DNA from: Methylocystis sp.
GTDB taxonomy: Bacteria; Pseudomonadota; Alphaproteobacteria; Rhizobiales; Beijerinckiaceae
DNA: 43,157 bases
Assembly: GCA_020252485.1 (NCBI GenBank)
Contig: JADCCX010000065.1
Location: forward strand, 1-43,157
Direction of reading: 5' to 3'
Position numbers and translations under genes: made by a program
Shown: positions 1 to 13,500 of the stretch, piece by piece
Layout: each line of letters starts with the position of its first letter
How positions within the stretch are numbered: the first letter of the stretch is position 1
Notes under the pieces: model-generated
Told to the model about the DNA's origin: nothing
What the model saw: the letters and a program-made list of their open reading frames with translations, nothing else
Database searches by the model: none

Positions 1-416
1 AACCAGGAACGCACACGCATCAGCCGCCGGAATTTCGCTCCGCGGACCTTCGGTTCAAGGATCGACGCACCGCCGCGCTGGCCGCATGGCGTCAACTCTG
101 CGCGGCCTGAACAAGGCCGGGTTAGGGCGATTTCCGAGACTTTTTTGGTTTTTCTGACAGCACCCGTCATTACCTTCAATTGAAGCATCTCCCCGAGCGT
201 TGCGCGCCCTACGAAAGCGCAACGTTTCAAAGAGAAGCGGCCCGAGGAATTTGACTTGCTGCCACTCGGCTGCCTTTGGGAGGGGCAAAGGATGTGGCAA
301 GCCGCCGGGAATTCCAAGCCTGTCATAAAATTGAAAAAAAATAAGGCTCAGAAAAATCGGGGGGTTTTTATTCGACTGTTCCCCATCTCTCTTTTCGGCA
401 GAATGCACGAGAAACT
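1..416. other. Upstream non-coding region
   Basis: No convincing gene is seen here. A minus-strand open frame (408 to 55) has no recognisable domain and no ribosome-binding site, so I treat it as chance. The stretch at about 320-372 is A/T-rich, with runs of A and T, in an otherwise GC-rich context. It is a reasonable place for the promoter of the downstream adaptor and giant-protein genes, but I could not fit a clear -35/-10 pair. Confidence 0.4.
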
Positions 417-563
417 ATGAGTTCGGGTCACTTTCAGGTCTTCAATGCGGCGTCATGTGAGCAGAGTGGAAAACTCGCCCGAAACCGAATCGTCCCCGCC
501 CCGGAAATTCGCTGCCATTCCCGCAGGCGCGGATTGGTGGCTCACGTTCGAAGCGCCCGTATC

Positions 564-1442
564 ATGGCCGGCGCAACGGCGCCGCATGGGCGTAAGGCTT
601 TGCTCGCGCTTGTGGTGTGGGCCGTGCTGCTCCTGGCCGTGCTGCTCCTGGCCGTGCTGCTCCTGGCCGCCTCTCCGCTGGCCTTCGCGCAGCCCGCAAA
701 CCAGGCCGCGCCGCTCGGCTGCCTGATCCAGCCGTCCTTGCTTGTGCGGCTTGGTACGCCGGTCGAAGGCATGCTGTCTGAGATCACGGTGCGGCGCGGC
801 GATCTTGTGGAGCGCAACCAGGTCGTTGCGCGCCTGATGTCGGATGTGGAGACAGCGTCTGTCGCTCTGGCGCGTGAGCGGGCGGAGAACAGCTTCAGCG
901 CGGCGGCGCGCCGGCATCGGCACGAGTTCCTGCAGCGCCGCATGGAGCGGCAGGAACGATTGATCGCCAGCAACGCGGTTTCCCCGTCGGCGCTGGACGA
1001 GGTTCGGACCGAGGTGCGGATGGCGGCAGCCGAACTTCTGCAGGAGGAATTGCAGGATCGCCTCAACCAGCTTGAGCTGGCGCGCAACGTGGCGCTGCTC
1101 GATCAGCGGACCATCCGCAGCCCGGTCTCCGGAGTGGTTGTTGAGGTGGCGATGTCTCCCGGAGAGTTCCGGGATTCGCAGAAGCACATCGCGGTGCTCG
1201 CGCAGATGAACCCGTTGCATGTCGAGGTGTTTGTGCCGATTGCGCGGTATGGCCAAATTGAGGTCGGCCATATTGCAACAATCATGCCCGAGCAGCCGAT
1301 CGGCGGCCGGCACGAAGCTGTGGTGCAGGTGGTTGACCGGGTGTTTGATGCGGCGAGCGGCACCTTCGGGGTCCGGCTGCAGCTTCACAATGCTGATTTG
1401 CGGCTGCCGGCCGGAATCCGCTGCACGGTGCAATTCAAGTGA
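564..1442 (+). CDS. HlyD-like periplasmic adaptor subunit
   Basis: This is a 292-residue membrane-fusion/periplasmic adaptor protein of the HlyD/RND-adaptor type. Such proteins bridge an inner-membrane machine to the outer membrane. The N-terminus (residues about 11-43) is a very hydrophobic signal or anchor segment with three VLLLA repeats and an AFAQ-like cleavage region. Next come a lipoyl-type half (GTPVEGMLSEITVRRGD), a helical hairpin rich in Arg and Glu (about 90-170), the second half (TIRSPVSGVVVEVAMSPGE) and a beta-barrel part ending at the C-terminus. The frame stays open back to an ATG at 417, but the 49 extra residues look non-conserved and would bury the signal, so I prefer ATG 564. 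Neither start has a strong ribosome-binding site. The gene ends 87 bp before the giant-protein gene and probably shares its transcript. No ABC or RND pump gene is adjacent, so its partner is inferred to be the downstream cassette. Confidence 0.8.
   Translation: MAGATAPHGRKALLALVVWAVLLLAVLLLAVLLLAASPLAFAQPANQAAPLGCLIQPSLLVRLGTPVEGMLSEITVRRGDLVERNQVVARLMSDVETASVALARERAENSFSAAARRHRHEFLQRRMERQERLIASNAVSPSALDEVRTEVRMAAAELLQEELQDRLNQLELARNVALLDQRTIRSPVSGVVVEVAMSPGEFRDSQKHIAVLAQMNPLHVEVFVPIARYGQIEVGHIATIMPEQPIGGRHEAVVQVVDRVFDAASGTFGVRLQLHNADLRLPAGIRCTVQFK
624..668 (+). repeat. Triple 15-bp tandem repeat in signal segment
   Basis: Three perfect copies of GTGCTGCTCCTGGCC lie head to tail at 624-638, 639-653 and 654-668. 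Each encodes VLLLA in the hydrophobic core of the adaptor's signal segment. The unit length is a multiple of three, so slippage would change the hydrophobic length without shifting frame. Confidence 0.95.
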
Positions 1443-1529
1443 TGAGCCGCATTTCCCTATCCTGCTGCGCAGGGCGGTTGCATCGTTGTTTCCAGGTCAC
1501 CTCGGCTGATCGGGGGGAAGAGAGTGAAA

Positions 1530-4500
1530 ATGTCTGATTCAAAGCGTGCCAAGAAGCAGCCTCGGCCCACACAGCATGGCTTGACCGATGTTGACCCGCT
1601 TTTGTCCGGTTCGCCGAAGCTTGAAGGCCGGCAGAATTCGGGCCGTGCCAGACGGAAGGCCGTGGCGAATTCGATAACCTTCGAATCCATTGAGCCGCGC
1701 ATCCTGCTGTCATCCGATCCGTTTGCGATGGCGTCGCCGGCCGCTTCCGCCAGCTACACGGCGAGCGACTGGACGGATCCAACCCCGCTCATCGCGCTAT
1801 CGCAAGACCTGCCGGCCTTGCCCATCCCGGCCGCAGGCAATCCTGTTGAAGGGAATGCCTCGGAGGATGAACCGCTTCTGACGGCTTCGTCCGCCCAACC
1901 CGCCACGCAGTCGCAGCTCAGCATTACAAAGGTTGAGGTTACTCTTGATCCTGACGGCCGCGTAACAGCAGGCACGAGTATTCTCATCACCGCGAAAAAT
2001 ACCTCAGGGTCAACTTTTTATGGGCAGGTCTGGGCGTATTTAATGCTATGGAATAATGAAGATAAAACAGGGCCAAGCCAGGCACTTCTGAATAATTATT
2101 ATGACGGTTTTATACGATTAGATGACGCAAAGATCGGAAATGATATCGTAGACATCAGTGACAATAGTTACCGAGTGACAATTGCATCGAATCAAGAGGT
2201 CGTTTTCCACTATAGACCGTCACCGTCAGAGCGCACAAGTGGCGGTTCGCCAAACCTTTTTAATGACTATGATGAAATTGGCAGTGCCAGAGGCGATGTA
2301 ATCATGCCCGGTACGGCGTATCTGCGAACTGAACTAACAACTCTCAGGCCTAGTGGCTCCTGGCTTTGGAGTAACGCTGTGACATCGCCTGCGCTGAATG
2401 TGTCTTTTGCAGATCTCGAAATTATTGATGTGGCGATACCTCAGAGAATTGTTGTTGGTGAAGCGGTAGATTTTTCGGTTACCGTAAAAAATCGTGGCAA
2501 TGAAGCTGTATACAACCGTGGGTGGCCCGGCAGCTCCTTCACAGCCTCTCTTTCTCTAGGAATCGACGGCGAGTTTGAGCCTCAACAGGGAAATTCATAT
2601 ATAAGTCAGAATCTTTTAGTTTATCCTTCCAAAACGCTTTGGCAGTCAATGGTCAACAATAACAATGGCGCAGTCGTATCCATTGCGCCTGGCGCTTCTC
2701 ATGTTTTCAATTTTCGCTATAATTACTTCGGTCTGCAACAGGCAGATGAAGTCAATTTGAAAAAGATTAAAGGTTTTTATTTTAATATTGAATATAAAAA
2801 TATGGCAACCAATCGTGACTCCAGGATTGATAGTTTTTATTTGACCGATACCGGAAAGATAGTTGGCGATTTCACCTTGACGGAGGTGCCGCGTCCAGAT
2901 CTTAAGCTCGAAATCATGGACTTCACGTTGGTTAACGGCGAAGGAGCAATGGTGCCTTACAAGATCACCAATGTCGGTGATGCCCCCCTCCTTTCGCAGG
3001 ATCTGGAAATTGTTACGCCTTGGGCCTACAAGGTCCAAATACCTGGTCTTGCACTCGCGCCTGGCGAGACTTTCACGGGGTCCGGTTATTGGGACACCTA
3101 TACCAACAGAGGATTTTTTCCCCGCAGAGGAATTGTAAGTGAAACTTTTACCCTTATCGGAGCGTTAGAATACAATACTGAAAACAATTCAGTTATAAAG
3201 CAATTTAGCTCGATCAACGTTCCGAATATTATTCCTTTGGGACCGAATCATTGGGACAGGAAGATAGGGATAGACGATCTTCTCAAGCCGCCCTTGATTG
3301 CTGGTGCAACAGTAACTACGAAGTGGGAGGTTTATAACGGAGAAGGGGAACAGGAACAAATTCGCGAAGACGCGTTCTATTGGTCCAAGAATGCAACACT
3401 CGATGCTGATGACACTCCGGCGGCCAGAGTTACTCGGACGATGCCACTGCAAGAGTCAAAAACGGTGACGGAAGCCAGCGTCACGCTGCCAGCGGCTGGT
3501 GATTGGTATCTGTTGATGCGGGTGGACGATACAAATACCATCGCCGAAACCAATGAGAGCGACAACGTCATGGCGTCGCCCCTGCTGCAAGTCGCGCCGC
3601 TTGGGCGTGATCTCGCCATAGGGGCGGTGACGGTGCCCAGTTCCGTGATTGCGGGCGAACTCCTGGAGGTCAGTTGGAACGCGCTCAATGTCGGGGATGT
3701 CGCTGTTTCCGGATTGCGCACGGAACGGGTTGTTCTGCGAAAAGGGGGACAGCAATTCACTTATGATTTCACCTACGACGATCTTCTCCAGCCCGGCGCA
3801 AGCGAAAGCCGGAGACAGTCGATCCTGCTCCCCGCGACAATCAGCGGAATATGGGATGTGACCGTCATTGTGGACCCCGATAACTTGATGGCGGAGCCCG
3901 GCGGGGAAAACAACAACGAAGCGGCGCCGGTGCAGGTGAATATCGCCGCGGGGCGAAACCTCGTTGTCAGTGATGTGCAGGGCCCCTCAATTGCTGTCGC
4001 GGAGCAGATGGTGCAGGTGGACTGGCGCGTCCGCAACACGGGCGGGGGTGCGGCCACACAGGGTTGGAAAGACAGCATCTATCTCTCGAGCAATGCGGTT
4101 CCGGGCGAGGACGATAGGTTGCTCGCAACGGTTGACAATCAGCGCCTGCTTGCGGCCGGGGCGGAATACGCCGCTTCCGCCTTGGTGCGACTGCCAGACG
4201 ACATAGCAGATAACTACCACATTCTTGTCGCGACTGATGCATCGGGCCAGGTTGCCGAGGCAGTGGAAACCGATAACGTTTCCGCGTCAGAATCCTTCCT
4301 CGTGACGGATACGCCGCCGCAGCTGGTTGCTTCGGCGCTGACAATGCCGACATCCATGCTGTCAAATGTTCCGACTGCGATCTCCTGGAAAGTCACGAAT
4401 AGTGGCACCGGCCCGGTCGGGAATGTCAGCTGGACAGACAGCATCTTCATCTCTGCCGATGCCGTATTCGATGCCCAGGATGAACGCGTCGCGGACTTCA

Positions 4501-7500
4501 CCTATCGGGGTCCATTGGCAGCGGGCGAAAATGCCGCCGTAACCCGACATGAAAATATCACGCTGAAAGAGGGTCTGGCGGGCTCCTTCTATTTCTTTGT
4601 TGTCACGGATAGCTGGAACCGGATTTACGAATATGGCTACGAGGAAGACAACCGGGCGTTCAGGCTCAATGGCAACAATGAGATTGCCCCGGTCGAGATT
4701 TACGCCACGAACCCTCCCGATCTTGAGGTGACGGCTCTTAGTCTTTCCACTTCAACCGCCCTGTCGGGGCAGGTGATTACGGCCCAGGCCACCATCGCCA
4801 ATAACGGCGCCTCCGCGCTCTCGCAGAATGCTCGCTGGACGGACCAGTTTTATCTGTCCTCTGATCAGTATCTTGATGAGCACGATAGCAGCCTCGGGTC
4901 GCAGCAGCTGGAACTTCGCAATACCGTTCTTGCCCCCGGCGCCAGCTACACGGTCAATCTGGACCTGCCGCTGGGGGATCGGGCCAATGGCGTCTATTAC
5001 GTGATCGCCGTCGCCGATCAAGCCCAGGAAACTTTCGATCTCGCTCGTAACAACAACATCCGCGTCAGCGATCCGCTCGCGGTCCAGCGCCTGCCAGCCG
5101 ATCTTCAGGTCTCCAATGTGCAGGCCCCCGCCTTCCTTGCGGCGAATGTGCCAAGTGAGGTGAGTTATGTGGTCTCCAACACCGGCTCAGGTCTGACGAC
5201 ACGCAGCAGTTGGACCGATCGCCTGTGGATTTCGAAGGATGATGTCCTTGGTAATGGCGACGACACCCTCGTCGGTACTTTCCAGCATACCGCGCCGCTT
5301 GCGGCCGGGGCAAGCCGCGAGGTCACGGCCTCCATCACGCCGCCCCAGGAGGCCGTGGGGAGCTATCGCCTCTTTGTTGTGACGAATGCAAACTCAGACG
5401 TTCCCGAGTATAGCGGTCCTGCATATGGCGGTGAAACGAACAATGTCGCGACGGGTCCACTGACGACGGTTTTGCAGACCCTGGCGGATCTCGTGGTCAG
5501 CAACCTTGAAGCGCTTGATACGGTGCGGCCGGGGCAGGTTGTCTCCGTGACGTGGCAGGTGAACAACCAGGGCGTTGGGTCAACCAATGTCAGCAACTGG
5601 AAGGATGCGTTCTTCATCTCCAAAACCGGGCTAATCGACGATAAAGCCGTTCGGTTGAATGCTGTTCAACGTGAGGGAGTGCTCGCAACGGGCGAGAGCT
5701 ACACCGGCAGCGCATTGCTGGAGATTCCGCCCGACCTTCAGACTGGCGATTATCATCTGATCGTCATGGCTGACTGGCCCGAATATGCCGGCGTCGGTGT
5801 GCTGGAGGGCGCAAAGGAGAGTGCAAATGAGAGTAACAACACCTTCAGCCTACCTTTGACGCTTGCTGGCGCGCCCATGCGTCCCGATCTTCGGGTCAGC
5901 AACTTCCAGTCTCCGCAAAACGGGATCGGCGGCCTCCCGGTGACGCTCAGCTGGGAAGTGAAGAATGTGGGGGAGGCCATTGCCAAACCTGGCTTTTATG
6001 ATCTCGTTTACCTTTCGCTGGATGGCGCACTCAACCGGAAGACGGATATTCCGCTTGGCTCTGTGAAGCGTGAGGCGCCGCTCAACCCGGGCCAGACCGA
6101 TCGGGTCGAGGCCACCTTCACCATCCCGTTGGGCTACGTTGGGGCTTACCATGTAATCCTCCTCGCCGGCGATGACCTGCCATATGAAACCGCCAGGGCG
6201 GATAATCTGAGCGTGGCGCAGCAGACGATGCTGATTCGTGAGGCGCACGTGGATTTGCAGGTTGTGTCCACCACCGCGCCAACATCCGCAGCTTTCAATG
6301 AAGCCACAAGCATTTCCTACACTGTAAAGAATAATGGCCCCGACAATATCGCCCGCCGCACCTGGCATGATCGTGTCTTCCTCTCGACCAATGCTGAGCT
6401 TGACAGTGACGATACCCAGCTTGCGACGGTCAGGCAGGACCGGGCGCTTGATGCAGGAGCGTCCTACACCGCCGAGGTGACTGCTCCGCTGCAGGGCATC
6501 ACGCCGGGAACCTATTATGTCATTGTCGCGGCTGACTTCGCCGACTCATTGAATGAAACAAATGAAGCGAACAATGTGCTGGCTGCCGAACCGCCACTTG
6601 ACGCGGCCATGCCGGCACTTGGCTATGGCGCAACGGCGACCGCCAGCCTGCCGCAAAGCGGTGCAATGCTCTACTATCGTCTCCAGGTACCGGCGGGCGA
6701 AGCGTTTCGTGTGACCTTGGATGGCACGGGCACGGATGGGGCGGCCGCCCTGTATGTGGCGTTCAACCGCATCCCGAAGCCCGGCAATGCGGATCATTCA
6801 GGAGTGGTTGGCTATACGCTGGACCAGACCATCGTCGTTCCGCAGACGGAGGCCGGGATCTATTATATCGCAGTTCGCGGCGAAGCTCTGCGGCAGGACA
6901 CGCCTTTCTCCCTTTCGGTCCAGAAGATGGATTTTGCCGTCACAGCGACGAGTGTGGAGGTTCTCGGCAATACCGGACCGGCGACTTTACGCATCCATGG
7001 CGCGTTGTTTGACGCCAGCACGCGGTTTTTTCTGAAGGGTCCGGATGATGTTGTGGTGGAAGGCCGCGTCCGGCAAATGACCAACGCGGGTGAGGCAGTC
7101 GCCACCTTCTTCCTTGAGGATGCCCCGGTGGGCAGCTATCAGCTTATTGCCCTGAAGGGTCAGCAGACGGCGGACTTCGCCAAAACAATCCAGGTCAAGA
7201 AAGATTTCGCCGGCAAGGTTGTTGCGGACTTCAATGGCCCGGCTGCCCTCCTCAACGGCGATTCGCCGGGTGTCAACTTCGGCTATTCGAATGCTGGTGG
7301 CGCGGACTTGATGGCGCCCTTGTTCATTCTCACCGATCAGCGCGGCGGTTCCATCGGAAGTTCAGTCGATGATGCCGATGCGCGGCCAATGCAGATTCTG
7401 GGCGCTTCGCTGCAAGGAAATCCAATCCTTCTGGAACCCGGCGCCGCCTTCACCTATCGTTTGGTCTTGAAGAACGTTTCCGCCGCATCCGGCATCGAGG

Positions 7501-10500
7501 TCTCCGCCAAGGCGGTGACTACAACGGATGAGCGTGTCATCGACGCGGTCAGCTGGCTTGAGTTGAAGAATTCGCTCCGGCCCGAGAAGCTGAGCTGGAA
7601 GGATTGGACGACCTATTGGGACCGCATCCGTCCGCAACTTGGCAAGACCTGGGGTGAGTATGTCGTCAATGTGAACGGGATGATGGTGGCCTTGACGGCC
7701 GCTAACGAGCCGCCGGTTCGAGATGTCCGGGAATTGTTCCGTAGACTTAATGCCATCGACGGAAATGTCGCGCCGGATGTGAGCGGCAGGCTGGTTGATT
7801 CCGTAACAGGGCAGCCGGTTGTTGGGGTTGAGATAAGCTTACAAGGCATCAATGATGCTGGCCAAAGCTTTGTTGCCGGCACGGCGCTCAGCGATGCAAG
7901 CGGTGCTTTTGTCATTCCACGTGTTGGCTGGGGCCAATATAGATTGCTAACAGATCGGCCTTATGATCTAAACTTGGACGGGGAATTCTATGATCCCGAG
8001 CTTCAGGTGTTGGTCTTGCCCGGCGCCAATGTTTCCATAGCCACGCCCTTGCGCATTGAGCCCGAACAGAATGAGGCGGAGCCGCAAAGGAGTGTTAGCA
8101 CTCCGCGCTTTGCAACCGATGCGGACGGACGACTGCACGGGGTGTGGGTTGACGGCACCGATATCGTTTATTCGTCCTTCGATGGCACGTCCTGGTCACC
8201 GGCGACCGTCATCGTCTCGCCCGGTGATATCAAGGAACTTTACATCAATTTCTCTCCAAAGCTCCTTGACGATACGATACCGGCCTTGCTGGTGACTTGG
8301 GTCAGCGAAGGTAAGAATTCTTCCAATACTACGATTAAATCAAATCTGGATGAGATATTTGCGATCGTTGGACAGCTGACGAATAGTAGCCAAGTAACCT
8401 GGTTCAGGGCCTTTAAGGTGACAAGTGACAGTGTGAGGGATAGCCAAGTCTCTGTCGCGATCCTCCCAGACGGTGATGCCCTGCTGACATTCCTGAAGAA
8501 GGATGAAGGCATTCAGGATGATGCCGATGTGTATTTCACACGGCTAGATCTGTTCACGGTGAATTTAGGGACCAATCAAGGTGTGAGCCCATCGTCGCTT
8601 AATGGAGGGGATTTGGTGCCACTTCTGGCTCAGTCCATGTCACCCGAAAGAGCCGATTTTATTTTCAATCGTGGAGATTATGAAGTTAGGGATTTTGCCC
8701 CCACCTCAAGAGAAGTGTTCGAGCAGACAAGTCTGACTTACAACAGGGATTGGGAGTGGAAATTTGATGAATTAGTGGGCAAGAAGGGGTTGGGGTTTCT
8801 TCAGAACCTGCCCGGAAAGGCGAAAGACAATAAAACCAAATTTGAGGTTGAATTTACGCTGAGGGAAAAATCTCTTTTCGAAGAAAGAGAGAAAATTAAT
8901 CAGTTCATCCTTGTTGTTAAGAAGCAACCTGGTGTGGACGTTTTCGGTCGTCTGACTCAAAAAGAGTCTCAGCTGCTGTATCATGGTAATGAATCGCTAT
9001 TGGATGCAACGATTACGTCAGAAACAAAATTTGCTGACCATAAACTGAAGGTGGTTTTTGTGTCTGGCGGCTCTGTCGAATCGCGTTCACCGATCTGGAG
9101 CGCGGGGGGGTGGGAAACCGGTAAAATTAAGCTGAATACGGGGCTATCGGTTACCTATACTCATGAAACGGCATTGATCCAGTTAATGAAGAAGATCGGT
9201 AAAGCTGCAGTAGCCTCGGCTGCTGCTTCCCCCATCGGTCTAGGTCTTGTTGCGGCAGCGAATGGTCTGGAGGGGTTTCGCAATTATCTCAAAGACAATA
9301 AATTGGGGACTCTAGATCTCGGCCTAGGTGCGACCTTTGGAGCAAAGGGAGACTGGGAATTTGATCAATTCGAAGATGTTCTCCCCAAAGTTTCACCGTC
9401 TAAAACCAAGGGATCGCTCTCATTTGCAGGTGTGGCTTTTGGCCAGCTTAAGTTTGGAAACCAACTCAAACCAGATGGAACAAATCTCAAACCGGATGGA
9501 ACGCCAGTACTTTCCAAAGACGAGGAGTATTTTAATTCCAACGTCTTGAAAGATGCTCTTGTAGCTAAAGTGCAGGGGCAACTCGGCGCCAAAATGGGTA
9601 TACCCTCTGGAGAAGTTAGTGGTTTTTTTAAGATAAGCGGGGAATTCCGTCTTGGGTGGCTCTATGCCAAGCCCGCCTGGAACTGGGGCGATCCTCCATT
9701 TGCTCTTGACTGGGAAACCGGGGTGGAGCCACAATTCCCAGGGTATGTCAACCTTGGTACAAGCGGTAATTCCAATCCTTTGTTCCCCAATTCATTGTCC
9801 GGCTTGTCTTCCGTTTCTTCGATCCCGCCAACTGCGACCCCGCCCACTACTCCCGACTTTGAATATCTCTACAAAAGCACAGCTGTAGCAACCGGTTCCA
9901 ATAGTGTTTATGTCGGGCAAAGCCTTCTTGGAAATGTTGCGTCCGATCTTTATGATGACGGGTCACCGACGCTGACTACACTTGCTGATGGCCGCACCCT
10001 GGCCATCTGGTCAAGGAGTAGTGCTACTGAGCTGGGCAATCGCCTGTATTCGGCTATCTTTGATGGCGTGGGTTGGTCGGTGCCGACCGCGATTTCCGGC
10101 ACATACGGCTTCAACAGCAAAGTTACAGCTGTGAAAGGATTGGATGGCCATGTTTCTATTATTTGGACACAGGCGGATCCCTCGTCGTTAGAAAACGTCG
10201 ACAGAGTAACATTTGAAGAAGCGTCCAACGTGTTGCGTTCGACCAAGGTTTTCCACTTGGTCTTCGACGGACAAGGGTTTTCTGCTCCCTCGCAAGTATC
10301 AGCAATGCCAGGAATGGCCGCGGGTACTATGGCATTGTCACAGTCCGACGGCTCAATCCTTTTGTCCTGGACGCAGACGGGACTCGATGATCGTCAAAGC
10401 CTTTTCTATGCAGTCTGGGATGGCGCAAAGTGGTCTGTGCCGGGGCTCATAGCGTCTGACATTTATGTTAGAACGCAACAGCTGCAATCCATCGGTGGGC

Positions 10501-13500
10501 AAGCTCATGTAATTTGGACTGGCAATCTATCAGTCGACGATCAAGAACCGGCCAAGACCTTTGTTCAAAAACTGAGTAACGGCACGTGGAGTGCACCTCA
10601 GGTTTTCACCCTCCCCAGCGTTGCCGTTGTCTCGCCGGCTAGTGGGCCACTGACGCCCAGTGCGGTTTCTTCGACTGACGAATTGCCAGAGGAAGTTCCG
10701 CTCCTGGATGTGCCGCCCTGGCCCGCGATCAATATCGATGATTTCTACAATATCGGGAAGGACCAGTCCCTCTCACTCAAGAATTTGCTGAGCAATGATG
10801 CCGGCACCGCCGAAGAAAAGTCCAAGATGCAGGTCGAAAAGGTCAATGGACAAGGTCCGGGCACCTTCACTGTCACTTCGAAAGGCGGCCGCCAAGCGAC
10901 CATCACTGTGACAGCGAACGGCAACCTCAGCTTCACACCCGGCGCGGACTTCCAAAACCTTCGGGAAAACCAAGTCGACGTCGTTCGCTTCCTCTATGTC
11001 ATCAACGATGTTGGTTCTCTTTATGAAGGCGAGCTGCTGACGGAAGACCTCCGCACCTCCGTTGTCGAGATCAACGTTTTCGGCGAGGATCCGCCGCCTG
11101 AGCCGCCTGAGCCGCCTCCTGGGCCTCCTCCGCCTGGGCCGATTGGCCCCTACAGCCCGCCTGTGCTCTGGTCCAACGACCCCAACGATATTCTTGGCCC
11201 CGTTGGTCATGGCCCGGAGAATTGGATCAACGCCAACACACCGCTTGGCTATACGATCCGCTTCGAGAATATGGCCGAGGCGACCGCGCCGGCCAGGAAG
11301 GTGGTGATCACGCAGACCCTGGACACCGATCTTGACGCGCGGTCCCTGCGGTTTGGCGATATCGGCTTCGGCGACGTGGTGCTGGATGTGCCAGAAGGCG
11401 CGAGCTACATCAGTCAGCGTCTGGATTTGCTGCAAACGCGCGGCGTTTACGTTGATGTTCTGGCGACGGTGAATATCACGACCCGGACGGCCATATGGAT
11501 CTTGACCGCCATTGACCCTGAAACCGGCGATGTCCCGCAGGACGGTTCGGTCGGATTTCTGCCGCCGAACGGGGCGGCAGGCGAGGGTCAGGGGTTTGTA
11601 GAATACCGGATTTCAGCCCGGCCTGAGGCGCAGAACGGCGCGCGGATTGATGCCGCAGCTGAGATCGTTTTCGACAATGAAGCGCCACTGGTCACACCAA
11701 GCATCTTCAACACGATCGATCGCGTGGAGCCAACCAGCGCCGTGACATTGGTGGGCGAAGTGACGGTCGAGGGTAAGGCCTCTTTGACCTGGGCCGGTAC
11801 GGATGGCATGACTGGCGCTGGCATCGCGTCCTACACCATCCTTGTTGCAAAGGATGGCGGACCCTTCGCAGTCTGGCTGGAGGATACCGCGTCGACAGGG
11901 GCCATCTTCAACGGTGAGCCTGGCTCCAGCTATGCGTTCTACAGCCTGGCGCGCGACTATTCGGGCTTGCGGGAGGCGCCTCCCGCAACACCTGATGTGA
12001 GCTTGATCATTCCCGGAATTCCACGGGGCGCTGTCGCGGGGACCATTTTCGACGATCTCAACCAGAACGGTTTGCGCGAGAGCGGCGAGCCGGTGCTGGC
12101 GGGCGCCACGGTCTTTCTCGATGCGGATGGGGATGGCCTGCTTGATCCGGCGGAGATTTCAACGACGACCAGCGCGGCGGGCGGCTTCAACCTGGCCGGG
12201 GTGCGCTCTGGCGCATATAAGCTCAGGGTCGTTGACGGGACCGGAACAATCCTGGCGACGCGCGATTTGTCCATCTCGTCGGGTCAGCAACTGGCAAACC
12301 TCGGTGACGGCGCGTTCACTCCGGGTCGCATCAGCGGGATTGTCTTCGATGATACCGACGGGGATGGCCTTCAGGAGCCTGGTGAGGCTGCCCTGAGCGG
12401 AGCCGTGGTGTTCCTTGACGACAATGACAATGGCCTGAAGGATACCGGCGAGACAGCGGTAACGACTGGTGCCGACGGCGTCTTCGTCTTTGGGGGACTT
12501 GCGGCTGGCCCAAGGAAGCTCGTTCTTGATGCAGTGAACGGCCGGGTGCCGACCGGAAGCTCCACGCGATCCGCCACGGTGACCAGCGGCCTCGATCTGA
12601 CGGTGAATTTCGGCACGGTCGTGCCCGGCAAGATCGAGGGTATTCTGTTCGAGGATGCGAATGGTGACGGCGTCCGCAACGGAACGGAGCGCGGCCTGTC
12701 CGGCTGGACCGTGTTCCTGGATGGCAACGGCAACGGACTCCGCGATGCCGGGGAGGCGCAGCTCACGACCGGGATGACTGGCAGTTACAGCTTCACCGGG
12801 CTTAAGCCTGGCAGCTATACCGTATCTGTCACTCGCCCTTCCGGTTGGCTGCAGACCAGCGATCCGGAGGCGGCGCTTGGCACCGTGCAAGTGCAGTCGG
12901 CCAGCACCTCGGCTCTCGGCGCCACCGCAGCCGGCAGAGGCGCTGCGGCTGCTCTCACAGGTCTTTCGGCCCTGCAATCCGATCCTGCTTTTGCGGGCAT
13001 CACGGGCGCCGGAATTGGCATCGCCGTCGTGGATAGCGGCATTGATGCAGACCACCCCTTCTTTGGTCCGGATGCCGATGGCAACGGTGTCGCGGACCGT
13101 ATCGTTGCTCAGTATGATTTCGTCGATAATGACGCCAACGCCGATGATGCCTTCGGCCACGGAACGCATATCGCCGGTATCGTTGCGTCGCAGGATGCAA
13201 CCTATGGCGGCGTCGCCCCTGAGGCGAATATTGTCGCCCTGCGTGTGCTTGATACGAAGGGAAGCGGTTCCTTTTCTAGGCTCGAGGCGGCTTTGCAATG
13301 GACGCTCACCAACGCGGACAAATATAATATCCGCGTCGTGAACCTCTCGATGGGCGACAACCAGAACTGGCAGAATTCGACTTCGCTATACGGAATCGGC
13401 GATGAATTGGCCGCCCTTGCGGCGCGTGACATTCTCGTCATCGCGGCGGCAGGCAACGGCTTCTATACCTTCAACAGCAAGCCGGGTGTTTCCTATCCGG

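Noticed and set aside
55-408. 117-codon minus-strand frame upstream of the adaptor
   Set aside because: No domain, no ribosome-binding site, and it spans an A/T-rich region that more likely holds a promoter.
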